A stretch of 64,000 nt of DNA from Phocaeicola abscessus CCUG 55929 (lineage in GTDB: Bacteria; Bacteroidota; Bacteroidia; Bacteroidales; Bacteroidaceae): positions 124,001-188,000 of the forward strand of contig NZ_HE997182.1 of the NCBI RefSeq assembly GCF_000312445.1. The letters run 5' to 3'. Numbering within the stretch: the stretch's first letter is position 1; every line of letters begins with the position of its first letter. The position numbers were made by a program, and so were the translations under genes. Below are positions 7,848 through 16,132 of this stretch, in pieces. The notes below the pieces were generated by a model. It was not told the DNA's origin and did no database searches. It saw only the letters and a program-made list of their open reading frames with translations.

Positions 7848-9770
7848 ATGAATTTGAAAAAAAACTATCCTCTGCTCGTTTTCGGGCTGATCGTCCTCGT
7901 CTATGCTTGCGCCAGTACGGGGCATCCCGACGGCGGCCCTTACGACGAGATGCCGCCCCGTTTCCTGAGCAGCACTCCGCGACAGGGCGAGACGGGTAGC
8001 AAGGCGAAGAAGATTTCTATCTTATTCGATGAATACGTCAAAATAGAAAAAGCTTCGGAGAAGGTGGTGATCTCTCCTCCGCAGTTGGAGCAACCGGAGA
8101 TTAAAGCGAACGGAAAGAAGATAGAAATAGAATTGATTGACTCCTTAAAACCGAATGCTACCTATACAATCGACTTCTCGGACGCGATTGTCGACAATAA
8201 CGAAGGCAATCCTTTAGGTAATTTTGCCTTCACTTTTTCTACCGGCCAATCGATCGATACGATGGAGGTAGCGGGAACAGTCCTGAATGCGGAAGATTTG
8301 GAACCCGTGAAAGGAATCTCGGTCGGGTTGCATTCCAATTTGAACGATTCCGCTTTTACCAAGCTCCCGTTCGATCGCATCTCGCGCACCGACAGTCGGG
8401 GGCGTTTTTCCATCCGCGGCGTAGCCCCGGGGAAATATCATATTTTCGCGCTGATGGACGGCAATCAGAACTATCTTTACGATTCCAAAACAGAGCAAAT
8501 CGCCTTTAGCGATTCCATCATCATTCCGAGTTTGAAGCCGGATACGAGGCAAGATACGGTCTGGGTAGACTCTTTGACCATCGATACGATAAAGACGGTC
8601 GGGTATATGCACTATCTACCCGACGATGTGGTGCTTCGCGCCTTTAAGGCGGAGAACGACCGGCAATACTTGAAAAATTTCACGCGCGACAAGTTGAATC
8701 ACTTCATACTTACTTTCAGTGCTAAAGCGGATACATTACCTACCCTGAAAGGCTTGAATTTCAATGCGGGTAACGCCTTTATCGTCGAGGCGACCGTCAC
8801 GAACGATTCCATCTGTTACTGGATAAAGGATTCGCTGGTGTATAATATGGATACGCTGGTGGTCCGGATGGATTACTGGGCCACCGATACCTTGGATAAG
8901 TTGGCTCCGAAAACGGATACGCTGTACCTCGCCAATAAATACGATCGAGCTCAACGGGAGAGGATGCGGAAGATAGAAGAAGAGAAACAAGCCAAGGAAA
9001 GAAAGAGAAAAGAAAAACGAGGAGAAAAGATCGAAGCGGAAAAAGAATTCCTGAAAATGAAAATGGATGCTCCCAGTACCCTGGATCTGGACAGGAATGT
9101 ACAGTTCTCCTTCGAAGAACCTTTGGCTCAAATCGATACGAACGCCATCCATCTGCAGCTGAAAGTAGATTCTACCTGGCATGATCTGCCTTTCATCTTT
9201 GTCGCCGATCCGGTCGTACCCAGACAGTATCAGGTGATGGCCGAATGGGAACCGGACAAAGAATACCAGATAGGAGTGGACTCGATGGCTTTCGTAGGCA
9301 TCTACGGGCACTGCTCGGATCCCATAAAACCGATGGCGATGAAAACCCAGCCGCTCGATCACTACGGAACCATCCTGCTGAATATTCCGGACGGTGAGGG
9401 GGGTATCGTCGAATTGCTGGACGGAGGAGGGAAAGTGCTGCGCACAACGTCCGTGACCAAAGATGGAACAGCCGATTTCTACTTCCTGAATCCGGGAACA
9501 AAGTTCTATATCCGAATGTTCGTCGACCGCAACGGAAACGGCGTGTGGGATACGGGGAACTATGAGCGACACTTGCAGCCAGAAGAAATGTATTACTTCC
9601 CTAAAGTATGGGAAATGAAAGCCAATTTCGAATTTGAGGAAACGTGGGAAGTGCATGCCCTGCCCCTCGATCGGCAGAAATTGGATGAGATAAAGAAACA
9701 GAAACCTGAGCAGGAGAGAAAAGTGAAGAACAGAAATGCTGAACGAGCTAAAAAATTAAACCGTTCATGA
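7848..9770 (+). CDS. Ig-like domain lipoprotein (Big_5/SbsA-type N-terminal domain)
   Basis: A 640-residue predicted lipoprotein with a hydrophobic signal ending in LVYAC (lipid Cys C21). The segment after it, about residues 35-125, matches SbsA-type bacterial Ig-like domains: PPRFLSSTPRQGE, then ISILFDEYVKI and YTIDFSDAIVDNNEGNPL. A carboxypeptidase-regulatory-like beta-sandwich seems to follow (SRGRFSIRGVAPGKYHIFA). A very charged Lys/Glu stretch lies at about residues 364-405. This architecture is widespread in Bacteroidota envelopes with no assigned function. The stop overlaps the next start (ATGA), so the two are coupled. Confidence 0.75.
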   Translation: MNLKKNYPLLVFGLIVLVYACASTGHPDGGPYDEMPPRFLSSTPRQGETGSKAKKISILFDEYVKIEKASEKVVISPPQLEQPEIKANGKKIEIELIDSLKPNATYTIDFSDAIVDNNEGNPLGNFAFTFSTGQSIDTMEVAGTVLNAEDLEPVKGISVGLHSNLNDSAFTKLPFDRISRTDSRGRFSIRGVAPGKYHIFALMDGNQNYLYDSKTEQIAFSDSIIIPSLKPDTRQDTVWVDSLTIDTIKTVGYMHYLPDDVVLRAFKAENDRQYLKNFTRDKLNHFILTFSAKADTLPTLKGLNFNAGNAFIVEATVTNDSICYWIKDSLVYNMDTLVVRMDYWATDTLDKLAPKTDTLYLANKYDRAQRERMRKIEEEKQAKERKRKEKRGEKIEAEKEFLKMKMDAPSTLDLDRNVQFSFEEPLAQIDTNAIHLQLKVDSTWHDLPFIFVADPVVPRQYQVMAEWEPDKEYQIGVDSMAFVGIYGHCSDPIKPMAMKTQPLDHYGTILLNIPDGEGGIVELLDGGGKVLRTTSVTKDGTADFYFLNPGTKFYIRMFVDRNGNGVWDTGNYERHLQPEEMYYFPKVWEMKANFEFEETWEVHALPLDRQKLDEIKKQKPEQERKVKNRNAERAKKLNRS

Positions 9771-10585
9771 AGAGAATAATGCTATTAGTATTGCCCCTGA
9801 TAAGTCTCGCGTTTGGAGCGAATGCGCAATGCATCGCCACCAACGATGCCATACAGGCCGGTGAGGAACTGACTTATAAACTGAAGTTCAACTGGAAATT
9901 CGTGTGGCTGAATGCCGGCTATGCGAAGATGAATCTCGTCGCCTCCACTTACAACGGCAAACCGAGTTTCACCACTATGCTCTACTCGACCACAAACAGA
10001 AAAATCGATCACTTCTTCAAGATGCGCGACACGTTGACCTGCATCACCTCCCGCCAGCTGCAACCGTGGTATTTCAGAAAAGGAGCGGAAGAAGGGAAGC
10101 GCTATACGGTAGACGAAATATGGTTCTCCTACGAAGGAAACAAATGCCACGTCCGCCAGCAACGATACCGACCGGAACACGGCACGGTTCATGCGAACGA
10201 GAAGAGGGACGAATGTATCTTCGACATGCTGAGCATCCTTCTGCAAGCCCGTTCCTACGATTCCGCCAACTATCGGATAGGAGACCGGATCCTCTTCCAG
10301 ATGGCGACGGGGAAAGCGATCGAGGAACAGACGCTGATCTATCGCGGAAAGAAAAATTTCAAGGCGGAAGACGGCGTGAATTATCGGTGCCTGGTTTTCT
10401 CGTTGGTGGAATACGACAAGAAAAACCGGGAACGAGAAGTCATCACCTTCTTCGTGACCGACGACTTGAACCATCTGCCCGTACGCTTGGACCTCTACCT
10501 GAGTTTCGGTTCGGCGAAAGCCTTCCTCTCGAGCATCAAAGGCAACCGACATCCGCTGACCTCGGTCGTGGAAGATGGTCGGTGA
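9767..10585 (+). CDS. DUF3108 domain-containing exported protein
   Basis: A 272-residue protein with a signal peptide (LLVLPLISLAFGANAQ, cleavage about residue 21). The mature part resembles DUF3108: AGEELTYKLKFNWKFVWLNAG near the N-terminus is the usual entry of this family, followed by alternating beta strands with an FRKGAEEGKRY segment. It is probably periplasmic. It overlaps the preceding lipoprotein gene by 4 nt, so they may work together in the envelope. Molecular function is unknown. Confidence 0.75.
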   Translation: MKRIMLLVLPLISLAFGANAQCIATNDAIQAGEELTYKLKFNWKFVWLNAGYAKMNLVASTYNGKPSFTTMLYSTTNRKIDHFFKMRDTLTCITSRQLQPWYFRKGAEEGKRYTVDEIWFSYEGNKCHVRQQRYRPEHGTVHANEKRDECIFDMLSILLQARSYDSANYRIGDRILFQMATGKAIEEQTLIYRGKKNFKAEDGVNYRCLVFSLVEYDKKNREREVITFFVTDDLNHLPVRLDLYLSFGSAKAFLSSIKGNRHPLTSVVEDGR

Positions 10586-10627
10586 CGGATGGATGCGGTT
10601 GGAATCAATTATTAAACCAAGTATTAT

Positions 10628-11812
10628 ATGAAAAGAACATTCACTCTCTGGATTGCTTTGCTCATCGGCCTGGCAACCTTCGCTCAACAAGCTTTATGGG
10701 ACCGCGCTCCCGTCGTCTCTCCCGAAATTCACCCCGACCGTACGGTCACCTTCCGACTAAAAGCTCCTAAAGCTGTCCGCGTTCAGATTACGGGCGATTT
10801 CCTCCCTCCCAGAAAGATTCAAACCCCGCGCGGCGAAGCGGAGACTTCCGGCCTTGCCGAACTGACGGAGACCGACGACGGCGTCTGGGAATACACTACG
10901 CCTGAGCCGTTGCTTTCGGAGCTTTACAGCTACGCCTTCATCGCGGATGATCTGAAAATGCTCGACCCTGCGAATACAAACGTGAACCGTGACGTGGCCA
11001 CCTTGAGCAATATCTTTTTGGTCGGCGGCGGGCAGGGCGATCTGTACAAAGTCAACGAAGTGCCGCACGGAACGATCGCCAAGGTGTGGTACGACAGCCC
11101 GACGTTAGGCATGCAGCGACGCATGACGGTCTACACCCCCGCCGGCTATGAAGACGGCCGCCGACGTTACCCCGTCTTCTATCTGTTACATGGCATGGGC
11201 GGCGACGAAGAAGCATGGATGACGCTGGGACGAGCCTCGCAGATCCTCGACAACCTCATTGCACAGGGAAAGGCCAAGCCGATGATCCTGGTCATGCCCA
11301 ACGGCAATGTCGATCAGGAAGGAGCTCCGGGGTTCGCTCCGGACGAGAAAGCGCAGTCGAGCAAAGTCTTTATGCAAGGCAGTTTTGAAGAAGCCTTCCC
11401 CGATGTGCTGAAGTATGTGGAAAAGCATTACCGTACGATAAACAACAAGGCCAATCGGGCTATCGCCGGCCTTTCCATGGGAGGTTTCCATGCCTTGCAT
11501 ATCTCTAAATATTATCCCGATCTGTTCGATTACGTCGGCTTGTTCTCCGCAGCGGTAACGCCTCGTAAGGATGCTCGATCACCGGTCTACGACGACTTGG
11601 AAGGGAAGTTGAAGGTGCAGTTCGACAAGAAGCCTGCGCTATATTGGATCGGCATCGGCGAGAAAGACTTCCTGTACAAAGCCAACGTCGATTTCCGACA
11701 GATCCTGGATAAACACGATTATCGGTATACATATTACGAAACCGGCGAAGGGCATATCTGGAAAAATTGGCGGATTTATTTGTCACAGTTCGCCCCCTTA
11801 CTGTTCCGATAG
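10628..11812 (+). CDS. Secreted esterase with N-terminal E-set domain (esterase D/feruloyl esterase-like)
   Basis: A 394-residue exported hydrolase with a signal peptide ending about residue 19 (GLATFAQ). Residues about 35-130 form an early-set Ig-like domain (VTFRLKAPKAVRVQITGDF). The rest is an alpha/beta hydrolase: GLSMGGFHAL carries nucleophile S283, with D347 in GIGEKDFLY and H376 in GEGHIWKNW completing the triad. The layout matches Bacteroidota feruloyl or acetyl-xylan type esterases (PF00756). The substrate is probably an acyl group on a glycan, but no polysaccharide locus surrounds it. Confidence 0.85.
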   Translation: MKRTFTLWIALLIGLATFAQQALWDRAPVVSPEIHPDRTVTFRLKAPKAVRVQITGDFLPPRKIQTPRGEAETSGLAELTETDDGVWEYTTPEPLLSELYSYAFIADDLKMLDPANTNVNRDVATLSNIFLVGGGQGDLYKVNEVPHGTIAKVWYDSPTLGMQRRMTVYTPAGYEDGRRRYPVFYLLHGMGGDEEAWMTLGRASQILDNLIAQGKAKPMILVMPNGNVDQEGAPGFAPDEKAQSSKVFMQGSFEEAFPDVLKYVEKHYRTINNKANRAIAGLSMGGFHALHISKYYPDLFDYVGLFSAAVTPRKDARSPVYDDLEGKLKVQFDKKPALYWIGIGEKDFLYKANVDFRQILDKHDYRYTYYETGEGHIWKNWRIYLSQFAPLLFR

Positions 11813-12046
11813 ATATTTCTGTAATGCCGAAGTAAAAGGGAATATGTACGCCGCGTCAGAATAGGGATTTCGGCGTCACGAGACGGGCAGCTTTTTGAAA
11901 GTAAAAACTCCTCCCCTGAAAATTTTCAATCAGCGGAAGTTTTCATAAAGACTTTAGAAAATCATATTGAGGATTATGATAATAAAAGAATCAAATCGCC
12001 CTCATTATGCGGAAGCATTCGTTTCGAAACAGGCTCCTGAAGACAC

Positions 12047-12078
12047 CGCCTCCCTTAAGGTTGATCTTAAGGGAGGCG
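12047..12078. terminator. Perfect 13-bp hairpin between convergent genes
   Basis: CGCCTCCCTTAAG at 12047-12059 and its exact reverse complement at 12066-12078 enclose a 6-nt loop. It sits between the convergent esterase and isomerase-like genes and probably terminates or protects transcripts from both sides. Neither side has a convincing U tract, so Rho-independent termination is uncertain. The remaining 11813-12046 is A/T-rich and I see no gene in it. Confidence 0.6.
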
Positions 12079-12099
12079 ATTATTAGATCGGACAAGCGA

Positions 12100-13089
12100 T
12101 CATTTTACAAACGAGGCTTTCAACAAGTAATCGACGCTTGCTTTCACCCTGTCGAACTGTTTGCCGCTATGCGTATCTTCTATTTCGATCCAGAAGTACT
12201 TCATTCCGTTCGCATAGAACTGGTTGAAGATATTTTCGAAGTTCATCATCCCCGACTGGCCCAATACCATGCGGTCTTTAATGTGCAACATATGGATCCG
12301 ATCAGCAGCTTTCTGCAAGTATTCCACCGGATCGTTCTGCCCCATGACCGTCCAATAGACATCCATCTCGAACAGTACCTTCTCGGGATCCGTATTGGCT
12401 AAGAACAGGTCGAGGATCTGAGTTCCTTCCCTCTTAGTGAAAAGCGTTCCGAATGTGGCCTCTTTACCACCCGGAACGACGCGGGCGAACTCCATGTTAT
12501 GGTTATGATAACCGAATCGAAGTCCGGCGGCTTTCACGACTTCTCCCGAGGCATTGAGGATGTCGCAGAAGCTCTTTACGGCTTCTTCGCTGGACAGAAT
12601 CGGCATCATCGGTTCCACGACGTATTCTACGCCTAACTTCACATGGTCGTCGGCGATTTTCTTCCACGATTCCAGAATGGCATCTTTCATGGAAGCAGAG
12701 AACATGCCGTCCGAACTTCTTTTCTCCTTTCCTGCAACGCCGGCAAAGAGTTGCGGTGGATTCACATGCGAACTGACAATAGTCAGGCCCGCATCTTCCG
12801 CTTTCTGCTTAAATTCCATCATATCCACCCCGCCGATCTTGCTGTTAGCCGGATTGTACCCCGCCAACTCGAGGTTATCGATGCCCATCTCCTTGATGCG
12901 CTTCAAGTTGGCTGCCAGATCGCCGGCATAGAGTTCCGGTCCTAAGGTGTAAATTTGTAAACCCAATGTTTTGTGAACATTGTTTGTCTCCCTTGCATCC
13001 GCTCCTTCAGGTTTCGTCTTCGGAGTGCAACCCGCTAAAGCTCCCATCGTCAACAACGAGGTAGCTTTTAAGAAATCTCTTCTAATCAT
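12100..13089 (-). CDS. Sugar phosphate isomerase/epimerase-like protein, exported
   Basis: A 329-residue TIM-barrel protein of the xylose isomerase-like / AP endonuclease 2 superfamily, known from Bacteroidota sugar-catabolic loci. Recognisable segments are GLQIYTLGPEL, MGIDNLELAGY, GYHNHNMEF and VLFEMDVYWTV (metal-site strands). The N-terminus MIRRDFLKAT has a twin-arginine motif, and ALAGC gives a possible lipobox, so it may fold in the cytoplasm before export and lipidation. Substrate unknown. The single-gene unit converges with the esterase. Confidence 0.8.
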   Translation of the reverse strand: MIRRDFLKATSLLTMGALAGCTPKTKPEGADARETNNVHKTLGLQIYTLGPELYAGDLAANLKRIKEMGIDNLELAGYNPANSKIGGVDMMEFKQKAEDAGLTIVSSHVNPPQLFAGVAGKEKRSSDGMFSASMKDAILESWKKIADDHVKLGVEYVVEPMMPILSSEEAVKSFCDILNASGEVVKAAGLRFGYHNHNMEFARVVPGGKEATFGTLFTKREGTQILDLFLANTDPEKVLFEMDVYWTVMGQNDPVEYLQKAADRIHMLHIKDRMVLGQSGMMNFENIFNQFYANGMKYFWIEIEDTHSGKQFDRVKASVDYLLKASFVK

Positions 13090-13177
13090 AGCATCTATTT
13101 TTAAGTCATTGATCGGGGTAAAATTAAAGAATATATTTCACATGCGGTACTTTTCTTTCGATTTTTTCAATCATTCT

Positions 13178-14413
13178 CTAAAATAACTTCGGTTTTACAG
13201 AATGAAAACGGAAACCGAAACCCAACATCAGATAATTCGGATTTTTAAAATCCTGCAAATTGTATCCGATATGCAGAAAGAGATTCCGACTCATGTCGAT
13301 CTTCAGCGCCAGCACTTGGTAGAAACCTTTCAAATCTCCCCCCCGATGAAGTACATTCGCACCGAAACCGACATTGATCGAAAAGAACGGCATGACGTAC
13401 TCTGCCCTTCCGGACAGCCCTAAAGCCAATTGTTTAGTCAACAGCGGAGCATAAAAATCAGGCATCGTCTCGGAGATGTAATCCTCGGTCACCAGATTCG
13501 CACTGGCATCGAACACGCCGTCGAGAGAGAGTCCTGCCCGAAAGCGATAACTAAAATGACACATCGGGGTGAAGTTAAACCCGCCTACCCCATACGTATG
13601 CGGAGCGGCAACGCGTTCGTCACCGAGATAAACGCCCTTTTTCCGCCACGAACCGAAGAAGATCAGATCATAACTGATATGTCGCCTGAAAGGAGGTATG
13701 ACAACCGTTTGGGAACCGACCGGCTCCGTAGTCCGGTTGAAGTTATACACCAGTCCGAGTTTAAATGCGGCGGAATTTAATCCGGCGTTGGGGAATTTCG
13801 TGTTTCCATTCGAGAAATGAGTCAGCGAAGCGCCCACATGCAGATCGAACAGGGGAGAGAGCTTCCAGCTCAGGTAACTGCCGATATTCAAATAAGCATT
13901 TGTCCGTGAACCGATCATCTGATTATAATCATTCGTATCGGGATCATAGGGCTTCCACCCCAACGAGAGGCCAAAATTCCATTCGTAATTCCAAGACAGG
14001 CGAGGAGCGAAAGAAACGATCGTCGCCCCGTGGAAAAGGTAGAAGCTGACCGGATCGCCCAACTCGTCCGACAAGCCGAATCGACTGAAGGAAAGACCTA
14101 TGCCTTGATAGGATCCCGGATAGATCCGACCGAGCACAGACTCCGGACGAAAACGGAAAGCATACTTCAAATGATAGGAGTCGCCGTATCCCGATTTCTT
14201 ATTCGCGTAATTGATGCCTTTCAAAAACGGATTGGAACGAAAGACAAAGGCAGGCTGATACTCGATGTTCACCTGATGAACGATTCGTTTGCCGAAAGGG
14301 AGAGAGTCGACCGGCAATAAGAGCGTATCGGCAAGGGAAGCATGACACAAAAGAGGCATTGAAAAAACAACTCCCATTAACGCATCTCTTATCCCTTTCT
14401 TCAAATGTTGCAT
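13178..14413 (-). CDS. Acyloxyacyl hydrolase / PagL-like lipid A 3-O-deacylase
   Basis: A 411-residue outer-membrane beta-barrel candidate. The signal peptide ends around SLADT (about residue 26-30). The key evidence is THFSNGNTKFPNAGLN, matching the PagL catalytic His-x-Ser arrangement (H199, S201). C-terminal amphipathic strands end near LMLGFGFRF. It is longer than classical PagL (about 150-180 residues), as Bacteroidota members annotated acyloxyacyl hydrolase often are. It would remodel lipid A at the cell surface and fits the LPS genes elsewhere in this window. Confidence 0.75.
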   Translation of the reverse strand: MQHLKKGIRDALMGVVFSMPLLCHASLADTLLLPVDSLPFGKRIVHQVNIEYQPAFVFRSNPFLKGINYANKKSGYGDSYHLKYAFRFRPESVLGRIYPGSYQGIGLSFSRFGLSDELGDPVSFYLFHGATIVSFAPRLSWNYEWNFGLSLGWKPYDPDTNDYNQMIGSRTNAYLNIGSYLSWKLSPLFDLHVGASLTHFSNGNTKFPNAGLNSAAFKLGLVYNFNRTTEPVGSQTVVIPPFRRHISYDLIFFGSWRKKGVYLGDERVAAPHTYGVGGFNFTPMCHFSYRFRAGLSLDGVFDASANLVTEDYISETMPDFYAPLLTKQLALGLSGRAEYVMPFFSINVGFGANVLHRGGDLKGFYQVLALKIDMSRNLFLHIGYNLQDFKNPNYLMLGFGFRFHSVKPKLF

Positions 14414-14448
14414 GCCCTCGCTTTCCTGCTCTTAAAATTCAAACAGCA

Positions 14449-14481
14449 CAAATATAAGACTTATTTAAAAGAACCGACAAC
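14449..14481 (-). promoter_or_regulatory. Promoter of the PagL-like gene
   Basis: Reading the reverse strand, GTTG (14481-14478), 21 nt, then TATATTTG (14456-14449), an exact TAnnTTTG. The inferred start is about 30 nt before the ATG at 14413. The GTTG form of the -33 box also occurs before the tRNA and HU genes in this window. Confidence 0.55.
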
Positions 14482-14595
14482 TTTTTCACCCCTATTTGGC
14501 AGTGGAGAAAACGGAAATAAAAGATTTAAGAAAATCGACGCCTCGTTATTGGAATAAAATCGTTATTTTTGTTCGAACTTTCATTTCTGCGTATC

Positions 14596-15177
14596 ATGGA
14601 TACCTCCGCCCAAGCACATACCTTACATATCAAGAACATGGTTTGCAACCGCTGCATCATGGTCGTACGGGCATCGCTGGAAAGGCTCGGACTGCATCCG
14701 CAATCGGTTGGCCTGGGCGAAGCGATCCTTCGGGAAACGATCACGGAAGCCGTCCGCCGACAAGTAAGAGCAGCGATCGGGCCCTTCGGTTTCGAACTGC
14801 TGGACGACAAACGAGAGCAGCTGATAGAACAAATAAAGAACACGATCGTCGACGTCGTACACCATCACGACGAGGCACTGAAGACGAACCTGAGCGATTA
14901 CCTGCAAGATAAACTGCACAGGAATTACGGCTCGCTGAGCAAGCTGTTCAGCGAAGTGACTAACACCACCATCGAGAAATACCTCATCGCGCAGAAAATA
15001 GAACGAGCGAAAGAGCTATTAGTTTACGGTGAGCTGACCATCAACGAGATTGCCGACAAACTGAACTACAGCAGCACGGCTTATTTCTCATCACAATTCA
15101 AAAGCGTTACCGGTCTGACACCATCTCATTTCAAAGCCATCAAAGAACATAGACGGAAGCCGTTGGACGAGGTGTGA
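14596..15177 (+). CDS. AraC-family regulator with N-terminal CxxC (HMA-like) domain
   Basis: A 193-residue transcription regulator. Residues 1-75 resemble a heavy-metal-associated domain with KNMVCNRCIMVV, giving the metal or redox pair C17/C20. Residues about 85-190 form an AraC DNA-binding domain with two helix-turn-helices (LTINEIADKLNYSSTAYFSS, then FKSVTGLTPSHF). I chose the ATG at 14596; a TTG at 14569 is in frame but lies inside a likely -7 box (TATTTTTG, 14564-14571). Such proteins often sit beside metal-efflux ATPases, but none is adjacent. It may sense copper, another soft metal or redox state. Confidence 0.82.
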   Translation: MDTSAQAHTLHIKNMVCNRCIMVVRASLERLGLHPQSVGLGEAILRETITEAVRRQVRAAIGPFGFELLDDKREQLIEQIKNTIVDVVHHHDEALKTNLSDYLQDKLHRNYGSLSKLFSEVTNTTIEKYLIAQKIERAKELLVYGELTINEIADKLNYSSTAYFSSQFKSVTGLTPSHFKAIKEHRRKPLDEV

Positions 15178-15183
15178 CAAATG

Positions 15184-15783
15184 TCAGAGATAACCACCCT
15201 TTCTCAATTCCTCGCCAATGAGTTCCAATTCCTCGTACCACTCCTCGCCGAACTTCCTGACGAACGGATCTTTCAAAAACTTATAGAGGGGGAGACCGCT
15301 CTTCCGGCCAAGGACGACCGCCGCCTTGCACACCTCCCGTCGGTCGTAGTTCACCCCTTTGAATCGCCCGAAATCCTTGACCCTGATCGGATAAAGATGG
15401 CAGGAGATCGGTTTGCAGAATCGGATCTTCCCGACGCGATAAGCTTTCTCCAAAGCACAGCTGCAACAACCTTTCTCGTCATAACAAGTAAAGACGCAAT
15501 CCTTTCCGCTTACGACCGACGTCACCAAATCGCCTTCTTGGTCGACACAGGCTATGCCTTGCCTATCGATAACGGCACGAGCTTCCCGCGCGAGGTCATT
15601 CCAGACAACGGGCAGGGCGTCTTCGATTTCCAACACTTCCTCCGATTCCAGCGGAGCTCCGGCATCGCCTTCGATGCAACAGGCTCCCCGGCAAACATTC
15701 AAGTCGCAGAGAAATTTCTCCCTGAAAATATCCAATGAGACGACCACATCGCCTACCTCTATCATCGTTGTGCCTATCTGCAT
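15184..15783 (-). CDS. DUF3109 family cysteine-rich protein
   Basis: A 199-residue protein with many cysteines in YkgJ-like zinc/iron-sulfur patterns: CDLNVCRGACC, CVFTCYDEKGCCSCALE, and FCKPISCHLYPIRV. The last motif is typical of DUF3109, found across Bacteroidota and without an assigned function. It is cytoplasmic, with no signal peptide. It converges with the AraC-type regulator, with only 6 nt between stop codons. Confidence 0.85.
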   Translation of the reverse strand: MQIGTTMIEVGDVVVSLDIFREKFLCDLNVCRGACCIEGDAGAPLESEEVLEIEDALPVVWNDLAREARAVIDRQGIACVDQEGDLVTSVVSGKDCVFTCYDEKGCCSCALEKAYRVGKIRFCKPISCHLYPIRVKDFGRFKGVNYDRREVCKAAVVLGRKSGLPLYKFLKDPFVRKFGEEWYEELELIGEELRKGGYL

Positions 15784-15798
15784 ATAAGATAATTCCGA

Positions 15799-15933
15799 CT
15801 AAAGTCCAAACGTGAAAAGATCCGCTTCATTCGGGACGAGCATGTCTACTGGGCAATTAGCGATCGCATCATTTTCCCCGCCGTGGCCGGCGCCCCAAGT
15901 GTCGAGAATGATCAAAAACGTTTTTCTGTTCAT
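15799..15933 (-). pseudogene. Short ORF resembling the N-terminus of phosphoglycerate mutase GpmI
   Basis: An ATG-initiated 44-codon frame begins MNRKTFLIILDTWGAG and continues with ENDAIANCP. This is the opening of the alkaline-phosphatase-superfamily enzyme GpmI (family pattern LIILDGWG-x-G, then D-x-I-x-N-T-P). Similarity stops after about residue 30, and the frame ends at a TAG just before the DUF3109 gene. A full GpmI is about 500 residues, so this is a remnant or a mini-protein. The Gly of DGWG is replaced by Thr. A TAACTTTG box lies upstream. Confidence 0.5.
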
Positions 15934-15970
15934 AATCATATTTTAATCTGCTATCGTCAATCGGATGCAA

Positions 15971-15978
15971 AGTTAGGA
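15971..15978 (-). promoter_or_regulatory. -7 box upstream of the GpmI-like fragment
   Basis: On the reverse strand TAACTTTG (CAAAGTTA on the forward strand) is an exact TAnnTTTG, about 40 nt before the ATG of the short ORF. No TTTG occurs at the right distance upstream, so only half of the promoter is visible. It could drive the fragment and DUF3109 together. The rest of 15979-16061 shows no gene. Confidence 0.4.
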
Positions 15979-16061
15979 AAAACCCGCCGAAAATCATCGT
16001 CTCGTTCGCAGGATATTAACTTAAATTCCCTTATAATCATGTTGCATAACATTCGTTCTAT

Positions 16062-16093
16062 ATTGCTCTTTCTACCGAAAATGCCTTCCTTTG
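16062..16093 (+). promoter_or_regulatory. Promoter of the fucose genes
   Basis: ATTG (16062-16065), 20 nt, then TTCCTTTG (16086-16093). The -7 box has the same TTCC variant as the acpP promoter and the same spacing. The inferred start, near 16100, gives a leader of about 33 nt. I see no operator-like inverted repeat and no regulator gene next to it. Confidence 0.5.
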
Positions 16094-16132
16094 TACGTTG
16101 AAAAACAGCAATATTTAACTTATCATCATCAC

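Noticed and set aside
8736-9656. Reverse-strand open frame of 306 codons
   Set aside because: It lies wholly inside the Ig-like lipoprotein gene on the other strand, with a composition typical of an antisense shadow.
9785-10690. Reverse-strand open frame of 301 codons
   Set aside because: It is antisense to the DUF3108 gene, has no family match, and is incompatible with the coupled forward operon.
16091-16132. Longer fucI starting at TTG
   Set aside because: The extra 14 codons would begin inside the -7 box and have no counterpart in FucI proteins.
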